From: Gordonia bronchialis DSM 43247
Lineage (GTDB): Bacteria; Actinomycetota; Actinomycetes; Mycobacteriales; Mycobacteriaceae
Direction: 5' to 3'
Assembly: GCF_000024785.1 (NCBI RefSeq)
Contig: NC_013441.1
Span: forward strand, 1 to 64,000
Length of the DNA: 64,000 nucleotides
Part shown: piece after piece, positions 22,961 through 34,458 of the stretch
Numbering within the stretch: position 1 is the stretch's first letter
Layout: every line of letters begins with the position of its first letter
The notes under the pieces: generated by a model
What the model saw: only the letters and a program-made list of their open reading frames with translations
Told to the model about the DNA's origin: nothing
Database searches by the model: none
Position numbers and translations under genes: made by a program

Positions 22961-23455
22961 TCAGGCCAACGGTCGCGCGTCCTCGACGTCGAAGCCGGCC
23001 CGTCGCAGTTCGTCGGCGACGCCCAGCAGGTCCGCACCCAGATCCCAGCGACTGAAGACGACCAGCTTGGTGTCCTCGCGTGGGCCGGATCCGGCGTGCG
23101 CGACAGGTGCCTCCGGCAGGAGGTCGAACTCGAGTTGGCCCACGCGGCGACCCACCCGGCGCAGTGAGAGCAGCCGGATACGGTCGATCTCCTCCGGCGC
23201 GTAGGTGCGGGTGCCGCCGATCGTGCGGATGACCAGGCGCGGGGGAGTGGCGTCGTCGATCGCCAGGCGCGGGCGGATGATCAGCGCATACCCGCCGAAG
23301 GCGATCAACAGGACGCCGGCCACACCCATCATCAGCAGACCCACGGCGTCGGGCGCGGCCAGAACGGCGGCGCCGAGCAGGATCAGCCCGCCCGCACACA
23401 GCGCGAATGCGGCGGCCCGGGGCGTCGCCCAGGAGCGGTCAACAGAGTTATCCAC
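22961..23455 (-). CDS. PH-domain membrane protein (Rv0010c-like)
   Basis: The 164-residue product has two adjacent membrane helices (about 13-60, AAAFALCAGGLILLGAAVLAA and LLMMGVAGVLLIAFGGYALI) followed by a bacterial PH-like domain containing RTIGGTRTYAPEEIDRIRLL and a C-terminal helix. Its place beside crgA and the rhomboid gene corresponds to Rv0010c of M. tuberculosis. The GTG start at 23455 overlaps a DnaA-box-like sequence and has no evident ribosome-binding site, so the true start could lie a few codons inside. Confidence 0.8.
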   Translation of the reverse strand: MDNSVDRSWATPRAAAFALCAGGLILLGAAVLAAPDAVGLLMMGVAGVLLIAFGGYALIIRPRLAIDDATPPRLVIRTIGGTRTYAPEEIDRIRLLSLRRVGRRVGQLEFDLLPEAPVAHAGSGPREDTKLVVFSRWDLGADLLGVADELRRAGFDVEDARPLA

Positions 23456-23512
23456 AGGAGTTACTCACAGTGGGGATGACTTACACACATGTAATTTCCA
23501 CAGTGTGGACAA
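23448..23512. promoter_or_regulatory. DnaA-box cluster between crgA and the PH-domain gene
   Basis: The 81-base gap plus the start of the PH-domain gene holds a perfect box TTATCCACA (23448-23456), a near-box TGTGGACAA (23504-23512), and further related words (TTTCCACAG at 23496-23504, CAGTGGGGAT near 23468). No other gap in this part of the window shows such a set. A DnaA-titrating or DnaA-regulated site is plausible. Confidence 0.55.
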
Positions 23513-23536
23513 GTCGGGACGCGTCGTTGGTGCAGG

Positions 23537-23827
23537 TCAGCGCCACTTCATCGTCATCAGCAGACCGGCGACCATCAGCGAGAAGCCGATCAGGAAGTTC
23601 CAGGCGTTGAGATTGGCCATCCAGTGCAGCGCCTGTCCTTCGTCGCCGAAGGTGCTGGGGGTGGCGGCCAGGTAATAGACGACGAGCCACGCGAGCCCGA
23701 GCAGCATGAGACCCAGCATGACGCCCACGTAGATCGTGCTGGACGGCCCGGCCTTGACCTTGACCGGAGTCCGGCTGGCCGGGTTGATGGTGTAGTCGGT
23801 CTTCTTCCGGACTTTTGACTTCGGCAT
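23537..23827 (-). CDS. crgA: Cell division protein CrgA
   Basis: CrgA is a small actinobacterial divisome membrane protein that interacts with FtsZ, FtsQ and penicillin-binding proteins. The 96-residue product starts [20 protein letters not shown] behind AGAGGAAGT. It has two membrane helices (about 34-55 and 73-92) with the conserved [18 protein letters not shown] region between and within them. Location next to the PH-domain gene and trpG is as in mycobacteria. Confidence 0.95.
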   Translation of the reverse strand: MPKSKVRKKTDYTINPASRTPVKVKAGPSSTIYVGVMLGLMLLGLAWLVVYYLAATPSTFGDEGQALHWMANLNAWNFLIGFSLMVAGLLMTMKWR

Positions 23828-23978
23828 GACTTCCTCTGTAGACGCACAAACACTCACCTCTACGGTATCTCACCTGGTCGCTGCCGCGAGATACCGCTCT
23901 GAGCTCACCGGAACCCGGGAATCAAGCCGGTCGATAATCGATGCGGAACCGCGCCGTGCTCGGCGGTAGCCTGTCGGG

Positions 23979-24629
23979 GTGCAGCGCATCCTCGTGATCG
24001 ACAACTACGACAGCTTCGTCTACAACCTGGTCCAGTATCTGGGGCAGCTCGGCGTCGAGGCCGTGGTGTGGCGCAACGACGATCCGCACGTCACCGGTGA
24101 TCAGCTCGCCACCGTGATCGACGACTTCGACGGGGTGCTGCTCAGCCCGGGACCCGGGACCCCGCAGCGCGCGGGTGTGACGATGCCGATGGTGGGTATC
24201 GCCGCCGAACGTGAGAAGCCGCTGCTCGGTGTGTGCCTGGGACACCAGGCGATCGGCGCCGCCTTCGGCGCCACCGTGGACCGTGCTCCGGAACTGCTGC
24301 ACGGCAAGACCTCTCAGGTCATCCACTCCGACGTCGGCGTGTTGGCCGGTTTGCCGAGTCCGTTCACCGCGACGCGCTATCACTCGCTGACGGTGCTGCC
24401 GGAGACCATCCCCGACGAACTCGTGGTCACCGGCCGAACCGACAGCGGCATCGTGATGGCGATGGCGCACCGCGAGCTACCCATCCACGGCGTGCAGTTC
24501 CACCCGGAGAGCGTGCTCACCCAGGGCGGGCACCGCATGCTGGCCAACTGGCTCGCCGTCTGCGGCATCGACGTTCCCGAGGAGCGAGTCGCGGCCCTCG
24601 AGGCCGAGATGGCCTCGGCCGTCGGCTGA
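23979..24629 (+). CDS. trpG: Glutamine amidotransferase, anthranilate/ADC synthase component II
   Basis: This class I glutamine amidotransferase supplies ammonia to chorismate-using enzymes in tryptophan or folate synthesis. The 216-residue product begins MQRILVIDNYDSFVYNLVQY. It has the nucleophilic Cys in LGVCLGHQAIG near residue 86 and the His-Glu of the triad in VQFHPESVLT near 172-174. The gene called trpG/pabA sits beside pknB in the same place in mycobacteria. Sequence alone does not decide between TrpG and PabA; it may serve both. Confidence 0.92.
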   Translation: MQRILVIDNYDSFVYNLVQYLGQLGVEAVVWRNDDPHVTGDQLATVIDDFDGVLLSPGPGTPQRAGVTMPMVGIAAEREKPLLGVCLGHQAIGAAFGATVDRAPELLHGKTSQVIHSDVGVLAGLPSPFTATRYHSLTVLPETIPDELVVTGRTDSGIVMAMAHRELPIHGVQFHPESVLTQGGHRMLANWLAVCGIDVPEERVAALEAEMASAVG

Positions 24630-24638
24630 GGCGACAGC

Positions 24639-26546
24639 TCAGTTCGGCAGCAGGCTCGGCTGCCCGACGACGATCGAGATCGCGCCGTCCTTGCGGACCT
24701 TGCTCCCCGGCGCCGGGTCCTGATCGACGACCTTCCCGCCGTCCGGGCTGACGAGTGGGACGTTGCGCGGTGATTGGGTGAGGGTGGTGCCCTGCCATCC
24801 GCGGCGCGACAGAGCCGCCGACGCCTGTGCCGGCGTCTGACCGTCGAGGTTGGGCATCACGAACATGTTGCCCCGGGAGACGGACACCTGGACGACGCTG
24901 CCCTCGTCGACCTCCTGCCCGGCGTTCGGTGAGGAGCTGACGATCTGCCCGGCGGGCAGATCGGAATCGACCTGGACGACGGCCATCCGGAGCTGGATCT
25001 GTTCGAGGTAGATCCGCGCCTGCTCCTGCGTCTGGCCGACGAGGTTGGGCACGGTCACCACCTTGGGTCCGTTGCCGATGCGGAGTTCGACGACGCCGCT
25101 GACCGGGACCTCCATGCCGATCATCGGCGCGGTCTCGACGACCTTGTCCTTGAGCTCGGCCGTCGAATCCACGCGCACCGCTTTAACATTGGTGAAGCCG
25201 AGCCGGTTCAGCGACGCCACCGCCTCGTCTTGGGTCTGCCCGCGGACATCGGGGATCTTCTCGCGCGGCGGACCCGACGAGATGTAGAGCGTCACCTCCG
25301 ACCCTTCGGCGGCCAGTACGTTGTCGCCGCCCGGTGCGGTGTGGGTGGCATGCCCGGCGTCGATCGTCGTACTCGGTTCGTCGAGGATCTTGACCTGGAA
25401 ACCCGCCTTGGTCAGGGCCGCTTGGGCGTCCTGGGCGGACAAGCCGGCGACGTCGGGGACCGCGACCTGACGTGCCGAGTCCGAACTCCACGGCGCCCAG
25501 AACACGAACAGCACCGCCAACAGCAGCAGGACGGCGGCAACGGCCCCGAACATCAGCTTTCGGGAGCGACGACGAGGCGGCTCGGCGTCGCCGTCCTCGC
25601 GGCGATGCGTGCCGCCGGTGTCGGCGCGCATGGCCTTGCGGGGGCCGGTGTCGATGAACTCGGTGCGTTCCTCGTCGGACAGCAGCAGTGGCGCCGACGG
25701 TTTACCGCCGGCCAGCACCTTGATGAGATCGGCACGCAGATCGGCCGCCGACTGGTAGCGGTTGTCCTTGTTCTTGCTCATCGCCTTGAGCACCACCGAG
25801 TCCAGCTCCCGCGGGATCTCGGGTTTCACATGCGACGGCCACGGCGGATCCTCGTGGACATGCTGATGGGCCACGGCCACCGGCGAATCCCCGGTGAACG
25901 GCGGCTCGCCGGTGAGCAGCTCGAACAGCACGCAGCCCATCGAGTAGATGTCGCTGCGCGGATCGACCTTGATCCCACGGGCCTGTTCGGGCGACAGGTA
26001 CTGCGCGGTGCCCATCACCGCCGACGTCTGGGTCATGGTCGCGCTGGTGTCACTCATCGCGCGGGCGATGCCGAAGTCCATCACCTTGACCGCACCGGAC
26101 TTGTCGATCATCACGTTCGCCGGCTTCATGTCGCGATGCACGATGCCGTTGCGGTGTGAGAAGTCCATCGCCGCGGCCACATCGGCCATCCACGTCATGG
26201 CCTGACGCGGCGCGACCGGACCGTTGGCGCGCAGGATGTCGCGCAGCGTCTCGCCTTCGACGTACTCCATCACGATGAACGGCAGCGGACCCTCGTCGGT
26301 CTCGGCCTCGCCGGTGTCGAAGACCTGCACGATCGTCGGATGATTCAGCTTTGCCGCATTCTGTGCCTCACGGCGGAACCGCAGATAGAAGGAGGGATCG
26401 CGGGCGAGGTCGGCGCGCAGCACCTTGACCGCCACGTCCCGGTGCAGCAGCAGGTCACGCGCGTAGTGCACCTCGGACATGCCGCCGAAGCCCAGCGTTT
26501 CACCGAGCTCGTACCGATCGGAGAGGTGATGCGGCGTCGACATCAT
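24639..26546 (-). CDS. pknB: Ser/Thr protein kinase PknB with PASTA domains
   Basis: PknB senses muropeptides and lipid II and phosphorylates envelope-synthesis and division proteins. The 635-residue product has the kinase domain (about 12-275: GFGGMSEV glycine loop, AVKVL Lys, HRDMKPANV catalytic loop, DFGIA, and activation loop [22 protein letters not shown]). A juxtamembrane segment, one membrane helix (about 328-350, [17 protein letters not shown]) and four extracellular PASTA repeats follow, beginning [24 protein letters not shown] and FVMPNLDG. The ATG at 26546 overlaps the pknA stop as ATGA. The frame is open far upstream through pknA, but that part is not coding. Confidence 0.97.
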   Translation of the reverse strand: MMSTPHHLSDRYELGETLGFGGMSEVHYARDLLLHRDVAVKVLRADLARDPSFYLRFRREAQNAAKLNHPTIVQVFDTGEAETDEGPLPFIVMEYVEGETLRDILRANGPVAPRQAMTWMADVAAAMDFSHRNGIVHRDMKPANVMIDKSGAVKVMDFGIARAMSDTSATMTQTSAVMGTAQYLSPEQARGIKVDPRSDIYSMGCVLFELLTGEPPFTGDSPVAVAHQHVHEDPPWPSHVKPEIPRELDSVVLKAMSKNKDNRYQSAADLRADLIKVLAGGKPSAPLLLSDEERTEFIDTGPRKAMRADTGGTHRREDGDAEPPRRRSRKLMFGAVAAVLLLLAVLFVFWAPWSSDSARQVAVPDVAGLSAQDAQAALTKAGFQVKILDEPSTTIDAGHATHTAPGGDNVLAAEGSEVTLYISSGPPREKIPDVRGQTQDEAVASLNRLGFTNVKAVRVDSTAELKDKVVETAPMIGMEVPVSGVVELRIGNGPKVVTVPNLVGQTQEQARIYLEQIQLRMAVVQVDSDLPAGQIVSSSPNAGQEVDEGSVVQVSVSRGNMFVMPNLDGQTPAQASAALSRRGWQGTTLTQSPRNVPLVSPDGGKVVDQDPAPGSKVRKDGAISIVVGQPSLLPN

Positions 26547-27880
26547 GGCAGTGAGGGGATCGTGAACCAGGGCGATGCGGTGGTCGCCCCGGTGTCGGTG
26601 GTCTCGGGTACCTCGCTGGTCGGCGGGGTGGTGGTCGTCGTGGTCGGCTCCTCGGACGTCGTCGTGGTCGTGGTCCGCGTCCGGGTGGGAGTCGGGGTGT
26701 CCTGGGTGTTCTCCTGGGTGGGCTCGACCGTGGTGGTCTGGGTCTCGGTGACCGTGGTCGGTGTCGACGGTGCCGGTGTCGACGGATCGTCGGTCCCGTT
26801 GGTGAGCAACCAGAATGCGACCAGCCCGATGGCACCGGCGAGCAGCGCGGCAGCGACGCCGGCCAGCACCTTCTGCCCCGTGGTCCAGCTGTTGTCGGGC
26901 TGGGCAGGTACCGGAGCCGAGGCGCGGGATGTGGGTGGGCGCCCGGTGGCCGCGGCAGTCGATGTGGTCCGGCCCAGCGCGGCACCGGCGGCCGCACCGG
27001 CAGCGACCCCGGCCGCCGCCGCGGTCCCCGGGCGCGGTGGCCGACGACCGGCCCGCACCGCGGCCACCGCGTCGGCGAACTCGCCGCCGTTGGCGTAGCG
27101 CTGCCGCGGATCCTTGGCCATGGTGATCTCGATGAGTTCCCGCACACCGGATGGCAGATTGCCGGGCAGCGGCGGCGGGGTCTCCCGGATGTGCTTCATC
27201 GCGACGGTGATCGCGCCGTCCCCGAGGAACGGGCGGCGCCCGGTCAGCGACTCGTAGCCGACGACGCCGAGCGAGTACACGTCGGACGCGGCGGTCGCCT
27301 CGTCGCCGGTGGCCTGCTCGGGCGAGATGTACTGGGCGGTGCCCATCACCATGCCGGTCTGGGTGACGGGGGCGGAGTCGACGGCCTTGGCGATACCGAA
27401 ATCGGTGATCTTCACCTGCCCGGCGGGGGTGATGAGGATGTTGCCGGGCTTCACGTCGCGGTGCACCAGACCCTGGCTGTGCGCGGCCTGCAGGGCACGC
27501 CCGGTCTGTTCGAGCATGTCGAGGGTGTTGGTCAGCGACAACCGGCCCAGCCGGGAGATCACCGAGTTCAGCGGTTCGCCGTCGACGAGTTCCATCACCA
27601 GGTAGGCCAGCGGTTCGCCACCGAGACGATCGGGCGTCTCGCCGTAGTCGAAGACGTTCGCGATGCCTGGATTGTTCAGCTTCGCGGTGGTCTGCGCCTC
27701 CGCGCGGAACCGGGCGATGAACTCGGGATCGTTGGTGTACTCGGCCTTGAGGACCTTCACGGCCACCCGGCGGTTGAGCCGGGTGTCGAGGGCCTCCCAC
27801 ACCTGGCCCATGCCGCCCGTCGCGATCAGACGCATCAGGCGGTAGCGATCGGCGATGGTCATGCCGTTCTGCAACGTCAT
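26543..27880 (-). CDS. pknA: Ser/Thr protein kinase PknA
   Basis: PknA acts with PknB in controlling cell shape and division. The 445-residue product has a complete kinase domain (about 12-275: [48 protein letters not shown]), an Ala-rich linker, and one membrane helix (about 335-357, [20 protein letters not shown]). The long extracellular tail is made almost only of Thr, Pro, Glu and Ser, ending in WFTIPSLP. It overlaps pbpA and pknB by 4 bases each. Confidence 0.96.
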   Translation of the reverse strand: MTLQNGMTIADRYRLMRLIATGGMGQVWEALDTRLNRRVAVKVLKAEYTNDPEFIARFRAEAQTTAKLNNPGIANVFDYGETPDRLGGEPLAYLVMELVDGEPLNSVISRLGRLSLTNTLDMLEQTGRALQAAHSQGLVHRDVKPGNILITPAGQVKITDFGIAKAVDSAPVTQTGMVMGTAQYISPEQATGDEATAASDVYSLGVVGYESLTGRRPFLGDGAITVAMKHIRETPPPLPGNLPSGVRELIEITMAKDPRQRYANGGEFADAVAAVRAGRRPPRPGTAAAAGVAAGAAAGAALGRTTSTAAATGRPPTSRASAPVPAQPDNSWTTGQKVLAGVAAALLAGAIGLVAFWLLTNGTDDPSTPAPSTPTTVTETQTTTVEPTQENTQDTPTPTRTRTTTTTTSEEPTTTTTTPPTSEVPETTDTGATTASPWFTIPSLP

Positions 27881-29364
27881 CGGCCGCCACCTCCCACTAC
27901 CGCGTTGATCACTTCCCGCCCGATCGGTGCGAGATCCGCGCCCACCGACTTCACGCCATTCCTACCGTTCTCGACGACCACCGCAAGTGCCACCTGGGCG
28001 TTGGTCGACGGGCCGAACGCGATGTACCAGGTCACCGGCGTCGCATTCGGGTCGTCGAGTTCGGCGGTGCCCGTCTTCGACGCCACCGACACCGCACCTC
28101 CGCTGCCCCGGGTCTCCTGCTCGGACAACACCATCATCCGGGTCAGCGTCGACGCCTGGTCGGCACTGATCGGCTGGTTGACCGTGGTCGGCTGGGTGGT
28201 GTTGAGCGTGCGCAGATCTGCCGCCTGCAGTTTATCCACCAGGTACGGACGCATCCGCACCCCACCGTTGGCGACGGTCGCCGCGATCACGGCGTTCTGC
28301 AGCGGGGTCAGTCGCACGTCACGCTGCCCGATGGCCGACTGCGCCAGCACGTCCGCCGAGCGGATGGAGCCGACGGTGGACTCGGTGACGCTCATCGGGA
28401 TGTCGGGGCCGGGCTGGTCGATCCCGAACTGTCGGGCGGTGTCGGTGAACACTGTGGTCGCATCTTTCATCTTCGTGGTCACCAGGTCGGCGAACGCGGT
28501 ATTGCACGAGAACTTGAACGCGGTTTCCAGCGTCACGGTTCCCCCGGACGATCCCGGGCAGGTCTCCCCGTCGTAGTTCTCCAGCGTCTGGCTGGTGCCG
28601 GGCAGCACGATCGACGGCGCCGCGGTGAGCCGCACGTCGGTGGTGACGTCGTCGCGCAACGCCGATGCCGAGGTGATCACCTTGAAGGTCGAGCCGGGAG
28701 GGTACAGCTGGTTGATGGCGTGATTGAGCGTCGGCTGCCGGGGGTCCCCGGTGAGCCGGTTCCAACTCTGGATCTGTGCGTCGGAATCGTGGCTGGCGAG
28801 CAGGTTGGGGTCGTAGCTCGGGGTCGAGACCATCGCCAGGATCTTGCCGGTGTTGGGTTGCAGGGCCACCAGCGAACCGCGGCACGGACCGTCGCACGGT
28901 CCGTTGCGCAGCGCGTTGTAGGCGAGCTGCTGGATCCGGGGGTCGATGGTGGTGACCACGTTGCCGCCACGCGGGTCACGCCCGGACAGCATGTCCATGA
29001 ACCGCTGGCCGAAGAGGCGGTCGTCGGAGCCGTTGAGGATGCCGTTCTCGGCGTCCTCGATCTGGCTGTTGCCGTAGATGAACGAGAAATAGCCGGTGAT
29101 CGGCGCGAAGGCCAGTGCGGTCTCGCGCGGGTATTCGCGCTGGAACTTCAGCCGGCCGGTGGTGGGTACCGACCGCGCGATGACGGTGCCGCCGGCGGTG
29201 ATGAGCCCGCGCTGACGGGAGAACTCGTCGATGAGGATGCGGTCGTTGCGGCTGTCGGTGCGCAGGGCGTCGGCCTTGAAGACCTGGACGTAGGTGGCGT
29301 TGGCCAGCAACGCGAGGATCATCACGATGACGGCCACCGACACTCGGCGGATGGGTTTGTTCAT
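27877..29364 (-). CDS. pbpA: Penicillin-binding protein A (class B transpeptidase)
   Basis: PbpA is a transpeptidase that cross-links peptidoglycan in growth or septation and is a PknB substrate in mycobacteria. The 495-residue protein has an N-terminal membrane anchor (about 8-28, [20 protein letters not shown]), a dimerisation region, and the penicilloyl-serine transpeptidase domain with SxxK as STFK near 226, SxN as SCN near 286 and KTG near 430. It is coupled to rodA and pknA by 4-base overlaps; RodA would be its glycosyltransferase partner. Confidence 0.96.
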   Translation of the reverse strand: MNKPIRRVSVAVIVMILALLANATYVQVFKADALRTDSRNDRILIDEFSRQRGLITAGGTVIARSVPTTGRLKFQREYPRETALAFAPITGYFSFIYGNSQIEDAENGILNGSDDRLFGQRFMDMLSGRDPRGGNVVTTIDPRIQQLAYNALRNGPCDGPCRGSLVALQPNTGKILAMVSTPSYDPNLLASHDSDAQIQSWNRLTGDPRQPTLNHAINQLYPPGSTFKVITSASALRDDVTTDVRLTAAPSIVLPGTSQTLENYDGETCPGSSGGTVTLETAFKFSCNTAFADLVTTKMKDATTVFTDTARQFGIDQPGPDIPMSVTESTVGSIRSADVLAQSAIGQRDVRLTPLQNAVIAATVANGGVRMRPYLVDKLQAADLRTLNTTQPTTVNQPISADQASTLTRMMVLSEQETRGSGGAVSVASKTGTAELDDPNATPVTWYIAFGPSTNAQVALAVVVENGRNGVKSVGADLAPIGREVINAVVGGGGR

Positions 29365-30791
29365 GGCTTCGACACCGCCTGTGTCGGAAGTGATTCCACC
29401 GGTTTGGGAGCCGGCCGGCGTTTGGCCGGGTCCGGTTCGCGCGCAGCGTCGGAGATGCGGACCAGCAGCGCCAGCAGGATGTAGTTCGCCAGCAGCGACG
29501 ACCCGCCGTAGGACATGAACGGTGTCGTCAGGCCGGTCAGCGGGATCAGTTTGGTGACACCGCCGACGACGACGAAGACCTGCATCGCGATGGTGAACGC
29601 GAGGCCGGTGGCCAGCAGTTTCCCGAAGCTGTCGCGCACGGCCACACCCGTCCGCAGCCCACGCATGACGAGCACCAGGTACAGCAGCAGGATCGCGGTG
29701 AGGCCGGCCAGGCCCAGTTCTTCACCGATGGTCGCGATGATGAAGTCGGTGTTGGCGAACGGCACCGAGTTGGGTCGTCCCGACCCGAGGCCGGTACCGA
29801 GCAGTCCACCGGTCGCCAGGCCGAACAGGCTCTGCCCGATTTGATAGCCCGAACCGTAGAAGTCGGCGAACGGGTCCTGCCAGATGGCCACACGCACCTG
29901 CAGATGACTGAACAGCGAGTACGCCAGCACCGCGCCCAGCGCGAACAGTGTCAGACCCAGCACCAGCCAGCTCACCCGCTCGGTGGCGACGTAGACCATC
30001 GTCAGCATCGTCGAGAAGATCAGCAGTGAGGTACCGAGGTCGGATTCGAAGGCGAGGACACCGATCGCGATCACCCACGCCGCCAGCAGCGGGCCGAGGT
30101 CGCGGGCCCGCGGGAAATCCATACCCAGGAAGTGGCGGCCGGCGGTGGTGAACAGGTCGCGTTTGGACACCAGGAACGCCGCAGTGAAGATGATGATCGC
30201 GATCTTGGAGAACTCACCGGGCTGGATGTTGAAGAACGGGGTGCGAATCCAGATCTTGGAGCCGTTGATCGTGGACAGGCTCGCCGGCAGGATCGCCGGG
30301 ATCGCGAGGAAGACCAGACCGCCGAGGCCCAGCGTGTAGGCGTAGCGCGACAACGTGCGGTGATCGCGCACCACGATCAGCACCGCCGAGAACGCGATGA
30401 TCCCGAGGAACGCCCACAGCAGCTGCTGGTCGGCGTTGCTGGTCTGTTCGGTCGGATTGGGGGAGTCGTTGCTCGCGGTCCCCAGGTCGAGCCGGTGGAT
30501 GAGCACCAGGCCGAGTCCGTTGAGGACCGCCACCACCGGCAGCAGGATCGGGTCGGCGTGTGGGGCATAGCGCCGGATGACGAAATGTGCGGCGCCGAAC
30601 AGCAGCACGTAGGCGCCGACGTACTTCAGGATCGCCAGTGTGATCGGCTGATCCTGCGCGGCCTGCACCATCAGCAGTGCGACCGTCACCAGCCCGATGG
30701 CGAAGACGAGCAGCAGCAACTCGGTGTTGCGGCCGGTCTGCTCGTTCGGTTGCCGCGGGGGTGCGTGCGAAGCGGGCGTGGGCTGGCTCAT
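29361..30791 (-). CDS. rodA: SEDS-family peptidoglycan glycosyltransferase RodA/FtsW
   Basis: RodA polymerises lipid II into glycan strands during elongation together with a class B penicillin-binding protein. The 476-residue product has about 10-12 membrane helices. Typical SEDS motifs are visible: [20 protein letters not shown] in the middle, [22 protein letters not shown], and [14 protein letters not shown] near the end. N- and C-terminal tails are hydrophilic. It overlaps pstP and pbpA by 4 bases. Confidence 0.95.
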   Translation of the reverse strand: MSQPTPASHAPPRQPNEQTGRNTELLLLVFAIGLVTVALLMVQAAQDQPITLAILKYVGAYVLLFGAAHFVIRRYAPHADPILLPVVAVLNGLGLVLIHRLDLGTASNDSPNPTEQTSNADQQLLWAFLGIIAFSAVLIVVRDHRTLSRYAYTLGLGGLVFLAIPAILPASLSTINGSKIWIRTPFFNIQPGEFSKIAIIIFTAAFLVSKRDLFTTAGRHFLGMDFPRARDLGPLLAAWVIAIGVLAFESDLGTSLLIFSTMLTMVYVATERVSWLVLGLTLFALGAVLAYSLFSHLQVRVAIWQDPFADFYGSGYQIGQSLFGLATGGLLGTGLGSGRPNSVPFANTDFIIATIGEELGLAGLTAILLLYLVLVMRGLRTGVAVRDSFGKLLATGLAFTIAMQVFVVVGGVTKLIPLTGLTTPFMSYGGSSLLANYILLALLVRISDAAREPDPAKRRPAPKPVESLPTQAVSKP

Positions 30792-32305
30792 TTCTGCCGG
30801 CAGTCCACGTCGGCCGGTAGGATGCTCGTCTCCGGAGCCCCGCTCGTCTCCGGAGCCCCGCTCGTCGGCGGTGCCGGGTACTCCGTGGTGCTGGTGTCAC
30901 CGTTCTCCGGGGTGGCCGGGCCCGGTCGCGGACCGGGGGTGGGCGCCTGACGCGGGGTGAGCGTGCCCGTGGTGCCGGTGCTCGGGATGCCGTCGGTACG
31001 GGGTGAGGGACCCTGCGGCGGGGTCGGCTCGGTTGCGCGGCACGGCGGGAGCAGCTGGATGCGGTTGATGCTGTTCTGTACCTCTTGCAGGCTCAGGTTC
31101 TTGATGCTGTGGCCGTTGATCGACGCCACCCCGGCCTGCTGGAGGTCACCGATCCGCAGGGGACGCTGGCAGACGTTGTTCGACGAGGTGAACTCGATCT
31201 TTCCTTCCTGCCAGCTGGTGATGCACACCTTCTCGGCCGGACGGCTCATGGTGCGGAAGAGGAACTCGTCCGGTGAGCCCTGGTTGATCACGACGTTTCC
31301 CTCGTCGGCCGACGCGTAGTAGTTGCTGTAGACCACCGCGCGGAACACGAAGAATCCCACCACCAGTGCGATCACCACGAGCGCGGCAACCGCCAGCGAG
31401 AGCCAGCGTCGCAGATGGCTGCGTTTGCGTGCCGGTGCCGGCTCGTCGAGGACGCTGGGTCGCTGCGGGTCCGACGGCGGCGGACGCAGGGCCGCGGCAC
31501 GACCGGCGGCCGTCGTCGGATTCGGGGTGTAGGCGTCCTCGTTGCCACCGGCGGCACCGCCGACGATGGGCCGCGACTCGCCGTACTCGGTGTCGATGAC
31601 GTCACCGATGACGACGGTGACGTTGTCGGGGCCGCCGCCGCGCAGAGCGAGTTCGATGAGGCGGTCGGCGCATTCGCGCGGGTCGGGGAAGGAGCCGAGC
31701 GTCTCGGCGAGGGTCTCCTCGGTGACGACGTCGGACAGGCCGTCGCTGCACAGCAGGTAGCGGTCGCCCGCGCGGGCCTCGCGCACGGTCAGGGTGGGTT
31801 CCACCTCGGTGCCGGTGAGTGCGCGCATGATGAGGGATCGCTGCGGGTGGGTGTGCGCCTGCTCGGCCGTGATCCGGCCCTCGTCGACGAGGGTCTGCAC
31901 AAAGGTGTCGTCGCGGGTGATCTGGCTGATCTGCCCGTCGCGGTACATGTAGCCGCGGGAATCGCCGATGTGACACAAGCCGATTCGGTTGCCCGCGAAC
32001 AGGATTGCGGTCAGCGTGGTGCCCATGCCCTCGAGTTCGGGGGAGCGTTCCACCTGCGCGGCGATCGCCTCGTTGCCGGCGCGCGTGGCCCGCTCGAGGG
32101 CGCCGAGAAGGTCACCGCCGGGTTCGTCGGCGTCGAGAGAGCTGAGTGCTTCGATGACGAGCTGGCTGGCCACCTCGCCCGCGGCGTGACCACCCATACC
32201 GTCGGCGAGGGCGAGCAGACGCGCACCGGCGTACGCCGAATCCTCGTTGTTGGAGCGGACGAGGCCGCGGTCGCTTCGCGTGAAGTAGCGCAGGACAAGG
32301 GTCAC
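30788..32305 (-). CDS. pstP: PP2C-type Ser/Thr phosphatase PstP
   Basis: PstP dephosphorylates PknA/PknB and their substrates. The 505-residue protein has the PP2C domain (about 5-238) with [43 protein letters not shown] and [12 protein letters not shown], covering the metal-binding Asp residues. A linker, one membrane helix (about 303-328, [20 protein letters not shown]) and an extracellular C-terminal domain follow. The tail is Pro/Thr-rich and includes a short duplicated GAPETS segment near 490. Confidence 0.96.
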   Translation of the reverse strand: MTLVLRYFTRSDRGLVRSNNEDSAYAGARLLALADGMGGHAAGEVASQLVIEALSSLDADEPGGDLLGALERATRAGNEAIAAQVERSPELEGMGTTLTAILFAGNRIGLCHIGDSRGYMYRDGQISQITRDDTFVQTLVDEGRITAEQAHTHPQRSLIMRALTGTEVEPTLTVREARAGDRYLLCSDGLSDVVTEETLAETLGSFPDPRECADRLIELALRGGGPDNVTVVIGDVIDTEYGESRPIVGGAAGGNEDAYTPNPTTAAGRAAALRPPPSDPQRPSVLDEPAPARKRSHLRRWLSLAVAALVVIALVVGFFVFRAVVYSNYYASADEGNVVINQGSPDEFLFRTMSRPAEKVCITSWQEGKIEFTSSNNVCQRPLRIGDLQQAGVASINGHSIKNLSLQEVQNSINRIQLLPPCRATEPTPPQGPSPRTDGIPSTGTTGTLTPRQAPTPGPRPGPATPENGDTSTTEYPAPPTSGAPETSGAPETSILPADVDCRQK

Positions 32306-32763
32306 GGGCGCAACTCGATCACGGTCTTGCCGATGCGGATCGGCGTGCTGATCGGGACTTTGACCGGGGTGGTGACCTTGGTCCGGTCCAGGTAGGTGCC
32401 GTTGGTGGAGCCGAGGTCCTCGACGTACCAGTCGTCGCCGCGTCGCGAGAGCCGGGCGTGACGTTCGGAGGCGTAGTCGTCGGTGAGGACGAGGGTGGAG
32501 TCGTCGGCGCGGCCGAGCAACACGGGTTGATTGCCGAGGCTGATGCGGGTGTTGGCCAGCGCGCCGTGGGTGACCACCAGATAGCGGGCCGATCCGCGGG
32601 CGGCGGGACTGCGTCGACGCTTCTCACCGCCGGAATAGCGCGGAATCCGCAGACCACCGGCGGCGGCGATGTCCGAACGCAGTGTGCGGATGACCGCGAA
32701 TACGAAAAGCCACAGCAGCAGGAGGAACCCGATACGGGTCAGCTGCAGCACCAAGCCCTGCAT
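32302..32763 (-). CDS. fhaB: FHA-domain protein FhaB (FipA)
   Basis: FhaB binds phosphothreonine proteins and links PknA/PknB signalling to division. The 153-residue protein starts with a membrane helix (about 5-25, LTRIGFLLLLWLFVFAVIR) and carries a C-terminal FHA domain with VLLGRADDSTLVL, YASERHARLSRR and DLGSTNGTYLD (about 75-145). It is first in the chained six-gene operon and overlaps pstP by 4 bases. Confidence 0.95.
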   Translation of the reverse strand: MQGLVLQLTRIGFLLLLWLFVFAVIRTLRSDIAAAGGLRIPRYSGGEKRRRSPAARGSARYLVVTHGALANTRISLGNQPVLLGRADDSTLVLTDDYASERHARLSRRGDDWYVEDLGSTNGTYLDRTKVTTPVKVPISTPIRIGKTVIELRP

Positions 32764-32958
32764 CTCGCGTTCACCTCCAGCGCCGTCACGTCTGCACAGT
32801 CCATTCGCTCTCCCGCCCCAGGCGCCAGTCGAATCAGCGGACCCGACTGCATCTTATGGGCAGAAGCCTCGATCTCCGTCATTCGGATATGACAGTTCAG
32901 TATCAACCGTGACCGCAGCGCGATGTGGCACTTCGGTCACGGTTGCTGTGACGGGCGC

Positions 32959-34260
32959 TTACTGGAAGCGGACGGTGATGTCGGAGTGGCCGACGCGGAT
33001 GCGGTCACCGTCGGCGAGTTCCCAGCTGTTGACCTGGACGTCGTTGACGGTGGTGCCGTTGGTGGAGTTGAGGTCGGTCAGCATGGCGGTGTTGCCGTCC
33101 CAGCGGATCTCCACGTGCCGGCGGGAGACGCCGGTATCGGGCAGACGGAACTGCGCGTCCTGGCCGCGACCGATGACGTTGGAGCCCTCGTGCAGCTGGA
33201 AGGTGCGGTTGCTGCCGTCTTCGAGGAGCAGGGTGATCGACGACGGGGCGTAGCCGGCCGGCGCGCGCCCGTAAGCGGGATCCTGCTGCTGGTAGTCGTA
33301 GCCGGGCTGCTGACCGTAGGCCGGCTGCTGTCCGTAGCCCTGGTCGTATCCCTGCTGGCCGTAGCCGGGCTGCTGGCCGTACTGGTCATAGCCGGGTTGC
33401 TGTCCGTAACCCTGGTCATAACCCTGTTGGCCGTAGCCCTGGTCGTATCCCTGTTGGCCGTAGCCCGGCTGCTGTCCGTAGCCCTGGTCGTAACCGCCCT
33501 GCTGGTAGTCGTAACCCTGCTGGCCGTAGCCGGCGGGCTGACCCTGGTCGTATCCCTGCTGTCCGTAGCCGGGCTGCTGTCCGTAACCCTGGTCGTAGCC
33601 GGGCTGCTGCTGGCCGTAGCCCTGCTGGTCATAGCCTTGCTGGTCGTAGCCCTGCTGGCCGTACTGGTCGTAGCCGCCCTGCTGGTACTCGCCCTGCTGG
33701 TAGTCCCCCTGTTGGTAGTCATAGCCACCCTGCTGGCCGTACGCGGGATCGGCGCCCCTGCGCTGGTCGTATCCGGGGTTCTGCGTCATGTCTGGGGCTC
33801 CTACTGGTAGTGGGGCATTCTCTTGTGGTCTGGGTCCGGGCCCGCGGGGGGCGCCGGGCGCGGCGGCCGCGACCGGACGCGGCTCTGCGTCCGGATTGAC
33901 CGTGCCGCGCGCACGGAAGATTCCCGTGTGCAACGACGACGATTGATCGAACTCTACGACGACCTTGCCGTATGTCTGCCACCCATTGTCTTTGATGAAG
34001 TTTTCCAAATGCTTGGAGAACGTCTTGCGATTCAGCTCATATTCGGCCGCGATCTGGTCATGATCGGTCGGACTGAACAACAGGGAGTAGCTGTTGGCGG
34101 CGAGGATGGTCCCGTCGCCGAGGTCTCGAAGAGATTCCTCAGCTTCCCGTTGCAGCCCGTTCTCGATCTCCTGCGGGGCCACCTGACCACCGAAAACGCG
34201 CGCAAAACCGTCATCGACAGCGCCCTCTAGTTTGCGCTCGATCCGTTGCAGGATCCCCAC
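32959..34260 (-). CDS. fhaA: FHA-domain protein FhaA with DUF3662 N-terminus
   Basis: FhaA is a phosphothreonine-binding adaptor of the PknB pathway; in mycobacteria it binds the phosphorylated MviN pseudokinase domain and modulates peptidoglycan synthesis. The GTG at 34260 gives 433 residues and follows AAAGGAGGT at good spacing. Layout: DUF3662 domain (about 1-120, [20 protein letters not shown]), Pro/Ala linker, a long Tyr-Gly-Gln repeat region (about 165-330), then the FHA domain (about 345-430; [29 protein letters not shown]). It is separated from fhaB by 195 bases. Confidence 0.95.
   Translation of the reverse strand: MGILQRIERKLEGAVDDGFARVFGGQVAPQEIENGLQREAEESLRDLGDGTILAANSYSLLFSPTDHDQIAAEYELNRKTFSKHLENFIKDNGWQTYGKVVVEFDQSSSLHTGIFRARGTVNPDAEPRPVAAAAPGAPRGPGPRPQENAPLPVGAPDMTQNPGYDQRRGADPAYGQQGGYDYQQGDYQQGEYQQGGYDQYGQQGYDQQGYDQQGYGQQQPGYDQGYGQQPGYGQQGYDQGQPAGYGQQGYDYQQGGYDQGYGQQPGYGQQGYDQGYGQQGYDQGYGQQPGYDQYGQQPGYGQQGYDQGYGQQPAYGQQPGYDYQQQDPAYGRAPAGYAPSSITLLLEDGSNRTFQLHEGSNVIGRGQDAQFRLPDTGVSRRHVEIRWDGNTAMLTDLNSTNGTTVNDVQVNSWELADGDRIRVGHSDITVRFQ
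33265..33760 (-). repeat. Tyr-Gly-Gln-Asp low-complexity repeat in fhaA
   Basis: About 165 codons of fhaA consist of variations on GYDQ, GYGQQ and QQPGYDQ, with near-identical DNA units of 9-33 bases. Such a disordered region is common in FhaA but its length varies, and it is prone to replication slippage and assembly collapse. Confidence 0.9.
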
Positions 34261-34458
34261 CCTCGACCTCCTTTCGCGGCTATTGAGCGTGTCGCCGTGC
34301 ATCTGGCCTTGATTGATGATAGCGACATACGCAAAAGATCGTGCCATCAAGACAACTGGTGCACCGTGTGTAACATTCGCAACACCATCTTCGCCAACTC
34401 ACCATCTCAACGCACGACGTGCAGAGATGTGTTCCGGATGCGCGTTGTCCCTCATTGC

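Noticed and set aside
24639..27890. A single open frame of 1083 codons on - covering pknB and most of pknA
   Set aside because: Only the part from 26546 on encodes PknB. The upstream part is an out-of-frame reading of pknA, open because of the high GC content.
33265..33760. Direct repeats possibly forming a CRISPR or minisatellite
   Set aside because: They encode the in-frame Tyr-Gly-Gln region of FhaA and vary in length; a coding low-complexity repeat explains them.
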